DNA from: a candidate division SR1 bacterium CG_4_9_14_3_um_filter_40_9
Lineage (GTDB): Bacteria > Patescibacteriota > Gracilibacteria > Absconditabacterales > Absconditicoccaceae
Direction: 5' to 3'
Assembly: GCA_002791215.1 (NCBI GenBank)
Contig: PFWQ01000045.1
Location: 1 to 6,573, forward strand
DNA length: 6,573 nt
Part shown: one piece after another, positions 1-5,561 of the stretch
How positions within the stretch are numbered: position 1 is the first letter of the stretch
How the letters are laid out: every line of letters begins with the position of its first letter
The notes under the pieces: generated by a model
The model's database searches: none
Told to the model about the DNA's origin: nothing
Seen by the model: the letters and a program-made list of their open reading frames with translations, nothing else
Program-made: the position numbers and the translations under genes

Positions 1-1788
1 TTTTTCGATGATGCCGATTTTGATGTCGGTCTTGCCGAGTCTCATATAAAAATCATAGAGCATTCATTTGCAGATGAGCGGGAAATCCTTTTTCAATTCT
101 TTCTTCGTGAGTTTGATAAAAGGGATGACGATTTTGCTCAGCATCGTATTCTTATTTTTGGAATAACTGGATGCCGGTAGCTGTTTATTATGCACATCTT
201 TGCCGATATGCTTCATCAGCATCTGCAGAACATCTATGGTGGTGGTCTGTGAATGAAGTTCTTCCGAAGTCACCTTCTTGTCGTTCACATAGAGCTTATT
301 ATTGGTGCAATCAAGAAGGATATCTTGCCCCTTGATAGCCATAAGCTCATTGTAATCTCACAGGATATGTAATCAGTCTGTATTTCTGAATGTATGTTTT
401 TCTTCGCCGATAAACTCCGAAAAAATTCATTTTTCTACATCCTGTTCAAATTTAAGTCCTTCATGTTCCATACCATCAAGCCGACTACAGTAAATCATAT
501 CTACGCCAGGAAAATTCTTTTTGGTCTCTTCCACAGAATCCACGATGTATTTCCTGTATCATTCCAAAGGCAAGGCGAAACCTATAGTTCCACCCATAAT
601 CGACGTATCATTGGGGAACAACGACAATATACTGTTGGAGCTGAGAAAATGTTCTGTCAGCGTTTTGATGACATCAAGAAAACTTGAAGAACTTTCTTTG
701 GTGATATAATCTCACCGTCTGTATTTTTTGAGGACGTTTATAAAAAATTTCACATATTCTTCATTGTAATCATTGCCATAGAGCTTGTGCATAGCGTATA
801 ATATTTTGATGCTGATGAGTCACATGAGTCACCCGTACAGAGTTTTTTCAGTCTTACTATTTTCTGTATCGATGAATTGTTTATAGAATTTCGGTATTTC
901 TTCGTTAGACAGATCGCTGAAGTAAGGAGAAAAAACGTGCTTGAGCTCAGGCTTTATCGTATTCAAATACAAGGAGTCTGTCTTGTCTCTTGCGATAACC
1001 TGTTCGAGCAACATCGGTTTTCCGGAATAGATGACCCCATAATCCATAGGAAGAAAAGGGACGGGTTTGAGTCCTTCAAAAAGTTCATTGAATCTGAAAG
1101 TGTATGATTTGTGCAACGAGAATTGAACGCTTTCATCCACATTGTCGTAATCCTTGGCAATAGTGATAGTAGGGTAGTAGCCGCTAAAAAAAGAAGATCT
1201 TTTGATAGAGGATATGATGGTTCAGAAAGTTAGTTTATCAAATACAATGCCTTCGGCGAGCCATTTGGAGGTTTCAGGATCAGATTTTTTCATGGCATCT
1301 TCTATCGGCATAGCATTGACCTGTTCCACGCTGTAATTATCTATGTGTCATGCAAGTCTGTAGAGGGTGGTAGCGAGGAGAAATGATACGATAGATTCAA
1401 ATCCTAGTCCAATGCCTCTTGGAAGTTCGGAGAGAATATTGATTTCGATTCATCCATGAAGAGTGATAAGGTGCTTCCGTTCGGTGCTGATATGTTTTTG
1501 CACATTGTGGAAATGCGGGACATATTCCAAGATATCAGATTTTGCGAATGTATCACTCACTTTGTCGAAATAGGTAATGTTGTTGAAGCTGATGGTTTGA
1601 GATTTATTGATATTTATACCCATATATAAGCGCAGAGGAATTTTCTGCTTGATGGTGATTCAGCTATAAAACTTGGAAAGATCCCCAGACCATGTCATAA
1701 GAAATGGGGCAGACACAACAATCTGATTCTCCTGGAAGAATTGTTCGTAGACTGCCTTGTGCTGACTTTTCAGGGTCTTAGAGTTCAT
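1..1788 (-). CDS. GHMP-kinase-like protein with C-terminal extension (partial, runs off left edge)
   Basis: Read with TGA as Gly, this is one open frame of 596 codons with 12 in-frame TGAs (plus-strand TCA at 1660, 1450, 1348, 1222, 829, 820, 712, 559, 427, 373, 358 and 64). The ATG at 1788 is the first one after an in-frame TAA at 1803-1801. GHMP features seen in order are an N-terminal strand and turn (SAPFLMTWSGD, residues 26-36), the phosphate-loop-like LPRGIGLGFES (122-132), FLPMDYGVIYSGKP (245-258), and a C-terminal glycine-rich strand MGGTIGFAL (398-406). GHMP enzymes phosphorylate small metabolites such as galactose, mevalonate, homoserine or heptose phosphates; the substrate here cannot be told. 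The loop departs from the usual GLGSS, with Phe-Glu in place of Ser-Ser, so activity is uncertain. From about residue 478 there is an extra region, ending in LICKGMLYDFYMRLGK, that is not part of a normal GHMP kinase and loosely resembles a winged helix. The gene is divergent from the toxin modules. The family call is fairly firm; the function is not. Confidence 0.75.
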
Positions 1789-1790
1789 AT

Positions 1791-1829
1791 AATCTTTAGA
1801 TTAAGGTAAATAAATCTTGAAAGATTATA
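1791..1829 (-). promoter_or_regulatory. Putative promoter and operator-like palindromes of the GHMP-like gene
   Basis: On the minus strand a perfect TATAAT (plus-strand 1824-1829) lies 35 bases before the ATG. No good -35 hexamer is visible at 16-18 bases spacing. Two short related palindromes sit between or over the -10 box and the start: AATCTTTAGATT at 1791-1802 and AATCTTGAAAGATT at 1813-1826. They share the half-site AATCTT/AGATT and could bind a repressor, but AT-rich palindromes arise easily by chance. No ribosome-binding sequence is visible before the ATG. Confidence 0.35.
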
Positions 1830-1890
1830 TAGTCACCACATCGATACTTCCTCATTTCATTTCGGAATTATTCGCGTAGCTGACTATATT

Positions 1891-1927
1891 AAAAAATAGC
1901 AAGGTAAAATATAGCATGCTATTTTTT
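1891..1927. terminator. Terminator-like hairpin, possibly bidirectional
   Basis: AAAAAATAGC (1891-1900) is the exact reverse complement of GCTATTTTTT (1918-1927), giving a 10-bp stem with a 17-base loop. Each strand ends in a T run. The 3' half also contains the perfect palindrome ATAGCATGCTAT (1911-1922). It lies about 100 bases upstream of the minus-strand GHMP-like gene and could insulate it from transcription entering from the right. No plus-strand gene is seen ending just before it. Confidence 0.4.
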
Positions 1928-2008
1928 TGTTTGTTTTGTGTTTTTACCGAGAGAACATATAACTATTCAATCTAGGAAAAAAATGGACAAAAGTAGGAAA
2001 AATTCTTA

Positions 2009-2209
2009 TTAAGGTTTTTTATTAAAAAAATCGGCTAGTGAAGCCGACTTTGGGTGGCAAATATCATGAGATGAAAAAAATTTTACGCTAAAAGCGATAG
2101 AGATACAGAATAGTGATAATTCCTTGAGATGATGGGCGGTGAAGTCCATGAAATACGAACAAAGTAAAACTTTTATAATCGCATATCCAAGTAAGATATA
2201 GTAATTCAT
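2009..2209 (-). CDS. Doubtful small hydrophobic ORF
   Basis: This minus-strand frame of 66 codons ends at TAA (2011-2009). It starts with a strongly hydrophobic stretch (MNYYILLGYAIIKVLLCSYF) that could span a membrane. With TGA as Gly the frame stays open upstream to a TAG at 2257-2255, and that extension is also hydrophobic but has no ATG. There is no ribosome-binding sequence. The last 15 or so codons overlap an intrinsic terminator pointing the same way, which is unusual for a real gene. I do not recognise a family. It may be chance, or the tail of a decayed membrane-protein gene whose terminator survives. Confidence 0.2.
   Translation of the reverse strand: MNYYILLGYAIIKVLLCSYFMDFTAHHLKELSLFCISIAFSVKFFSSHDICHPKSASLADFFNKKP
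2024..2047 (-). terminator. Rho-independent terminator (minus strand)
   Basis: Read on the minus strand, TCGGCT (2047-2042), a 5-base loop and AGCCGA (2036-2031) form a 6-bp GC-rich stem followed directly by seven Ts (2030-2024). The plus-strand direction lacks a good T run. It would end a leftward transcript beginning somewhere in 2050-2430, where the only candidate is the doubtful hydrophobic ORF or an unrecognised RNA. Confidence 0.55.
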
Positions 2210-2374
2210 ACCAAGAAGTCAAGCGATTATGGAAAGAAAGATTAGTTTTGGTGTCTAGCTTTAGACGACCGGAGGTCGCGAATAGGAGATTTCACTGGTT
2301 AAGAAGCGCAGAGACAAAGTTAGGACAAAGAGTTTCATACAGGGGAAAGAGAGGACAAAAAGGCAAAAAAGAGC
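2210..2374. other. Gene-free structured, purine-rich intergenic segment
   Basis: No gene is supported here. Two small hairpins are nearly back to back: GTCTA-GCTT-TAGAC (2253-2266) and CGACC-GGA-GGTCG (2266-2278), in a locally more GC-rich patch. From about 2288 to 2374 the plus strand is strongly purine-rich with loose repeats of the type AGGACAAA (around 2322 and 2353). This could be a decayed gene, an untranslated RNA or an upstream A-rich promoter element. It shows no tRNA, RNase P, tmRNA or SRP RNA signature that I can recognise. Confidence 0.3.
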
Positions 2375-2402
2375 TAGATTTTGATACGAGAATATCTAGA
2401 AT
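2375..2402 (+). promoter_or_regulatory. Probable promoter of the DUF6922-like/AbiEii module
   Basis: TAGATT (2375-2380), 16 bases, then TAGAAT (2397-2402), which is one base from the -10 consensus. It lies 28 bases before the ATG at 2431 and has an A-rich tract upstream. The same arrangement (TAGATT, 16 bases, TATAGG, 27-28 bases, ATG) occurs twice more, at 5362 and 5506. That recurrence is the main support. Confidence 0.5.
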
Positions 2403-2430
2403 TACATTGTTTTAGCACTTCTCATTATAA

Positions 2431-2661
2431 ATGGAATTACTTTTCAATAAAAAAATATTTCGGGATATAAAGAATCCAGATTATCAAAAGAACAAATTTT
2501 CCGTAATTTTTAGAGTTATAAGATACGGAGATATGAAGGATTTCAAAAATTTAAAAAAAGTTTACCCAATAGCCGATATACAATCTTTTCTCCAAAGAAG
2601 AGGGAAAGAAATAGATATCTGAGAAAAAAAACTTTTAGATCTCCTTTATCAAAATGCTTAA
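2431..2661 (+). CDS. DUF6922-like small protein, probable antitoxin of an AbiEii-type toxin
   Basis: This is a 76-residue protein with one in-frame TGA (2620-2622) read as Gly; without it the protein stops at residue 63. It resembles the small DUF6922-type proteins commonly encoded directly upstream of AbiEii nucleotidyltransferases. The core FSVIFRVIRYGDMKDFKNL (about residues 23-41) fits their pattern of an Arg-Val helix, a Gly turn, then Asp-aromatic-Lys-x-Leu. No membrane segment or signal peptide is seen. Its stop overlaps the next gene's ATG by 8 bases (2654-2661), so the two are almost certainly co-transcribed and translationally coupled, as in toxin-antitoxin operons. The antitoxin role is inferred from position and resemblance, not from a direct match. 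The likely promoter is at 2375-2402; no Shine-Dalgarno sequence precedes the ATG. Confidence 0.7.
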
Positions 2662-3277
2662 ATTTGAGGCTCTGGAGCCAAAGACTAGAATCATTTTCGA
2701 TAAATTAGCAGAAATCTGATGCCCATTCCCTTTGGTGTGATGAACGGGGCTATCATTACAGATTGGTCATAGAAAATCTATAGATCTTGATTTCGTAGCA
2801 AATAGATTGGTAACATTCAAAGACATCCAAATATTTAAAAAGCTCAGCTCAAAATTTGAAATAGTATATAGTTCAAATGAGCAGATAGATATGTTTGCTG
2901 ATGGAGTAAAAATAACGCTTTTTTCATATCGGCGGAAAGAACATTTCCCTTTCAAATTCCATAAAAAATTAAAGATCCGGGATATAAAAGATATTGCTAT
3001 GTCCAAAGCATCAACTATCTGAAGGAGAGAAGAAATGAAAGACTATATCGATCTCTATGTCATCCTCAGACAATGAATCTTGTCTTTAGAAGAGTTAATT
3101 ACGTCATCTCAAAAAAAGTTCAAATGAGAATTCTCTGAAAAATTATTTCTGAAACAGCTATTACTGGTGAAAGATATAGAAAATTATGACATTAATTTCA
3201 TAGGTGAAAAGATATGAGTTGAAGAAATGCATGATTTTTTCCATGAATTGGTAGAAAAAAGATTGAATAGTAAATAA
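2654..3277 (+). CDS. AbiEii/AbiGii-type nucleotidyltransferase toxin (first module)
   Basis: This 207-residue protein uses seven TGA codons (2717, 2738, 2741, 3020, 3074, 3125, 3215). The nucleotidyltransferase core is clear: LVGGTGLSL (residues 27-35) followed by HRKSIDLDF (39-47), with Asp44 and Asp46 as the expected metal ligands. The second AbiEii block is IAMSKASTIGRREEMKDYID (114-133), with the conserved Lys118, Arg and Lys-Asp (129-130) spacing. Proteins of this family (DUF1814/COG2253) are the toxins of type IV-like modules; characterised relatives transfer nucleotides, some to tRNA, to arrest growth. The substrate here is unknown. The two Gly of the catalytic Gly-Gly-Thr loop (29-30) are both encoded by TGA, consecutively. 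The length is compact for the family. There is no AbiEi partner next to it; the partner is the overlapping DUF6922-like gene upstream. Confidence 0.88.
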
Positions 3278-3314
3278 TTATCATTAAAAAACCATTTTAT
3301 TCTTGCCTCATCTT

Positions 3315-3527
3315 ATGATTTTCAAAAATCTTGACGAATTGCATATAAAAATACAAAAAATACAAGATGATGTGAGCCATTCGCAAAAATACGGTAAAAG
3401 ATATTCCAATACCTCTGCCTTTATGAAAGATTTACTTGAATATGGTGAGATGGTAAAAAACAAGTGAAAACTTGTGAACAAATATCAAAAATCTCTCAAG
3501 TCTTGATTTTGATTAATAATATGATAA
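3315..3527 (+). CDS. Small basic protein of unknown function
   Basis: This is a 70-residue frame with four TGA codons read as Gly (3450, 3504, 3510, 3522) and a TAA stop. It is rich in Lys and Tyr, with an N-terminal amphipathic stretch (FKNLDELHIKIQKIQDD) that could be helical or coiled, and a run KNKGKLVNKYQKSLKSGFG near the end. No signal peptide, membrane segment or family is recognised. It follows the first AbiEii gene by 37 bases on the same strand. Its stop overlaps the ATG of the broken glycosyltransferase (TAATG at 3525-3529). That junction suggests it was once the upstream partner of a glycosyltransferase in an operon rather than part of the toxin module. The codon pattern and TGA use agree with its neighbours, but no Shine-Dalgarno is seen. 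Confidence 0.5.
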
Positions 3528-3786
3528 TGACTCCAAAGTTTCCATTCTCGTCTGCACATACAATGCAGAGAAATATATCCATGCCACCCTCCAAAGCTGT
3601 CTCAATCAGACCTTTACTGATTTTGAACTGCTGATTTTGGATAATTATTCCACGGACGATACGGTAAAGCAGATACAATCATTCAACGACTCGAGAATAC
3701 AGCTATTTCAATCAGAAAAGAATCTGGGTCCATACTGAGGGTGCGGATATAAGATGAAAAAGTACGATATTCATTCCCGAAACTAA
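3527..3786 (+). pseudogene. Broken family 2 glycosyltransferase, N-terminal fragment
   Basis: In the frame of 3535-3786 the sequence reads KVSILVCTYNAEKYI, then LLILDNYSTDDT and SEKNLGPYGG (with one TGA as Gly). This is the classic start of a GT2 (GT-A fold) glycosyltransferase, with the CTYN strand, the nucleotide-binding Asp of the DNYSTDDT turn, and the NLG segment. It then diverges at about 3741 and stops at TAA 3784-3786 before any DXD motif, so no catalytic domain is completed. The frame has no start codon: the ATG at 3527 is out of frame by two bases relative to the intact start seen at 5417 (ATG-CCC-AAA versus ATG-AC-TCC-AAA). Its last bases lie inside the left operator-like repeat of the second AbiE module. 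It is a decayed or rearranged gene; a functional 80-residue remnant is unlikely. Confidence 0.8.
3533..3573 (+). repeat. 41-base direct repeat, left copy
   Basis: This stretch matches 5421-5461 at 40 of 41 bases; the only difference is C3555 versus T5443. It covers codons 2-15 of the glycosyltransferase front end. The two copies are 1888 bases apart in the same orientation and bracket the second AbiE module. Confidence 0.9.
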
Positions 3787-3811
3787 CATATTTTGTATTA
3801 CTTACAGAAAC
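3773..3811 (+). promoter_or_regulatory. Left operator-like repeat (degenerate) of the abiE promoter
   Basis: This 39-base element matches the right element (3852-3890) at 27 of 39 positions. The core CCGAAAC.AACAT.TTTT is best kept and the end GAAAC is also shared. Its own arms are poorly symmetric. It lies just upstream of the predicted -35 box. Known AbiEi antitoxins repress their own operon by binding paired inverted repeats at the promoter, which fits this layout. Confidence 0.5.
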
Positions 3812-3822
3812 AAAAAATACTC

Positions 3823-3850
3823 TTGTAATCATAAAAAACATATATATATT
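3823..3850 (+). promoter_or_regulatory. Predicted promoter of the abiEi-abiEii operon
   Basis: TTGTAA (3823-3828), 16 bases, TATATT (3845-3850). It sits between the two operator-like repeats, and transcription would begin inside the right repeat. The region is very AT-rich, so the exact boxes are uncertain. Confidence 0.45.
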
Positions 3851-3851
3851 T

Positions 3852-3890
3852 GTTTCCGAAACCAACATGTTTTATGTATGTATCGGAAAC
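3852..3890 (+). promoter_or_regulatory. Right operator: 39-base inverted repeat before abiEi
   Basis: The arms GTTTCCGA (3852-3859) and TCGGAAAC (3883-3890) are perfect reverse complements. Inside them ACAT (3865-3868) and ATGT (3874-3877) are also symmetric about the same centre. It ends two bases before the AbiEi ATG and overlaps the likely transcription start, so a bound regulator would block transcription and a folded RNA could mask the start. The AbiEi protein itself is the natural candidate to bind it. Confidence 0.7.
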
Positions 3891-3892
3891 AC

Positions 3893-4519
3893 ATGAAAAT
3901 CAATAATATAGAAGAATTACCAATTCTTACCTTACAGGAGATAAAAAACAGCATTGGGGGTGAATACAATATGCCATGACGAAGAATTGCCCAGGAATTG
4001 ATAAAAAAATGAAAAATTACTCCTCTCAAAAGATGATTTTATGTCAGTAATGATTTTTTGAAATATAAACAGGATGCTTGATATTATTATTTTCTAGCAA
4101 ATCAGCTCTATCAGCCATCATATATTTCATGACCGACAGCATTGGATTATTATGGTATATTCTCTGAGTCAGCTTCATGATTTTTTTCTGTCACCACTAG
4201 CAAAACAGCATTATATGAAAATACTATAGGAACATTTAGATATAGAAACATAAAAGCTGAGCTTTTCCAATGATATATAAGAAAGAAAATATGAGCGTAT
4301 ACAATCGCTTTTGCTTCGCCAGCCAAAGCATTATTTGACTATTTTTGGTACTACAAAGAAAGAATACAAATAGTGGATAAAAAAATATTTGAATCATTGA
4401 GATTGAATATAGAAAGGTTGTCCAATAAGGATGTCCCTGAATTTTGAAAGTATTGCAAACAATCCAAGTCAAAAAAAATGATATCACTTTACCTTTTACT
4501 CAAAGAGATATGCGGATAG
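3893..4519 (+). CDS. abiEi: AbiEi-type antitoxin and transcriptional regulator (second module)
   Basis: This 208-residue protein reads through nine TGA codons as Gly. The N-terminal region (about 10-51) is a winged-helix DNA-binding domain ending in the typical wing LIKKGKITPLKRGFYV (36-51). The C-terminal domain carries the AbiEi signature YISGPTALDYYGI (77-89) followed by FFSVTTSKTA and a later AFASPAKALFDYF, as in AbiEi antitoxins. AbiEi neutralises AbiEii without a stable complex (type IV) and represses its own operon through paired inverted repeats. The matching repeats are at 3773-3811 and 3852-3890. The length is close to the usual 200 or so residues. The gene overlaps the toxin gene by 10 bases (4510-4519), implying coupled translation. 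ATG 3893 is chosen because it follows the operator directly and gives the full winged helix. Confidence 0.85.
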
Positions 4520-5364
4520 AACAGTTAAAAGAAATATTGCTCACATGGAAAAAATATAGTTTCCAGTACCAACAGAAGCTTGCGAAGGAATTTTTTATAA
4601 AAAAAGCTTTGGAATTTATCTACAAACATTCTTTATATCCGCAACTGACATTTAATGGATGAACATGCTTGAGGATGTTATATCAACTACCCAGGTTATC
4701 AGAAGATATAGATCTGGATGTTTTTCCAGACATATCATTTGATATGGATATCTTTGCCAAAGAAATTACCTCATATTTCAAAAAAAATACAGGGAAGGAT
4801 GCCGGCTTTAGTATCAAATCGGAAGGGAAAACATTGCTTATCAAGTTACCCATGCTGCATGAATTAGGTCTCGTGACAAGTAAATCAGAATCAGATGTTT
4901 TGTATATCAAATGCGACATTCAGTCTGTAGATGGGGTGGGCGCTCAGACACAGGTAAGTCCATACACCAAGGATGGATATTTCTTTCTTATCAGACATTA
5001 TGATTTACCGACATTGTTCGCAAACAAATTAAGAGCCGTGTTTGATAGATGAGATAAATTATATCATGATAAATTTTCATTTAAATGAAGGGATTTTTTT
5101 GATCTCATACGATATCTCCAGCAATGAGTATTACCAAATTTTGATGTCATCCAGTATTTTCTAAAAAAAGAACTCTGAATATCTGTAAAAACGATACAAG
5201 AAGTCTTTGCCTTACTCGATAAAAGAATAGCCAAGATAGATACAAAGGGAATCTATGAAGACATTGTAGATCTGGTAGAGGACTCTGTAACTGCCAATCA
5301 ATTCGCAGATCATTTTGTGGAAATATATAAGGATTTAAGAGGGAAATTGCTCCAAAAGAACTAG
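4510..5364 (+). CDS. abiEii: AbiEii-type nucleotidyltransferase toxin (second module)
   Basis: This is a 284-residue protein with five TGA codons, the first at 4660 and another at 5086. The catalytic block is FNGGTCLRML (48-57) then LPRLSEDIDLDVF (60-72), with Asp66, Asp68 and Asp70 offering the metal-binding pair. The second conserved block is FANKLRAVFDRG (170-181) and FKGRDFFDL (191-199), giving the family's Lys, Arg, Lys and Asp. This is the standard AbiEii architecture of type IV toxin-antitoxin and abortive-infection systems; relatives act as nucleotidyltransferases that stop growth, some by modifying tRNA. One Gly of the catalytic loop (Gly51) and the Gly of the KGRD motif (Gly193) are TGA codons. 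The ATG at 4510 overlaps the end of abiEi. The frame is open further upstream, but only with non-ATG starts. The stop TAG at 5362 is also the first three bases of the next promoter. Confidence 0.9.
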
Positions 5365-5389
5365 ATTTTTACGCTGAAATAAGTATAGG
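5362..5389 (+). promoter_or_regulatory. Promoter/leader element in front of the glycosyltransferase remnant
   Basis: TAGATT (5362-5367), 16 bases, TATAGG (5384-5389), then 27 bases to ATG 5417. The segment from 5361 to the ATG is closely similar to 5505-5564, the leader of the next gene, with shared blocks CTAGATTTT, TGAAAT and GTATAGGA. Similar sequence in front of two different coding starts argues for a promoter or leader element, although duplication is an alternative. Confidence 0.5.
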
Positions 5390-5416
5390 AAAAGTAAATT
5401 TACTTCCCCTTCTTCC

Positions 5417-5461
5417 ATGCCCAAAGTTTCCATTCTCGTCTGTACATACAATGCAGAGAAA
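5417..5461 (+). pseudogene. First 15 codons of a family 2 glycosyltransferase, remnant
   Basis: ATG then MPKVSILVCTYNAEK, the same GT2 start as the fragment at 3527-3786 but here with its start codon and leader intact. After 5461 the similarity ends. The frame stays open to about 5733 only as meaningless sequence overlapping the next gene. This is a rearrangement remnant, not a gene. Confidence 0.75.
5421..5461 (+). repeat. 41-base direct repeat, right copy
   Basis: Matches 3533-3573 at 40 of 41 bases, same orientation. Together the copies bracket the second AbiE module and would allow homologous excision of an 1888-base circle. Confidence 0.9.
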
Positions 5462-5505
5462 AGGCAAGCCTTGTACAAATACTGGCATAAAAAGACAAAA
5501 ATCGC

Positions 5506-5533
5506 TAGATTTTGGCGGTGAAATTGGTATAGG
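5506..5533 (+). promoter_or_regulatory. Probable promoter of the membrane/secreted protein gene
   Basis: TAGATT (5506-5511), 16 bases, TATAGG (5528-5533), then 28 bases to ATG 5562. An A-rich tract lies upstream (5489-5501). The geometry is the same as at 2375 and 5362. The small hairpin AAAATC-GCTA-GATTTT (5498-5513) overlaps its -35 part. Confidence 0.5.
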
Positions 5534-5561
5534 AGAAGCGTTTTATCCCCAATTATCGTCC

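Noticed and set aside
394..709. Plus-strand ORFs at 394-687 and 521-709, and others over the GHMP-like gene (877-1107)
   Set aside because: They lie opposite the continuous minus-strand frame that has recognisable GHMP motifs, and they have no recognisable content.
2255..2300. Possible tRNA remnant (GGTCGCGAATAGG resembles a T-arm)
   Set aside because: No cloverleaf, anticodon arm or acceptor stem can be drawn, and the T-loop consensus is broken.
2176..2415. Plus-strand frame open for 79 codons with Arg-rich content (contains RRPEVANRRFHW)
   Set aside because: It has no ATG, no in-frame TGA, spans the hairpins and purine tract, and runs through the predicted promoter. More likely non-coding.
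3521..3700. ATG at 3521 or 3527 as the true start of a different protein over the glycosyltransferase fragment
   Set aside because: The frame gives unrecognisable sequence, whereas the other frame gives clear GT2 motifs, so a frameshift is the better reading.
4236..4487. Minus-strand hydrophobic ORF opposite abiEi
   Set aside because: It is the antisense of a well-supported AbiEi frame; AT-rich antisense often looks hydrophobic.
5498..5513. Hairpin AAAATC-GCTA-GATTTT as a terminator after the abiE operon
   Set aside because: The stem is short and AT-rich with no T tract after it, and it overlaps a recurrent promoter element.
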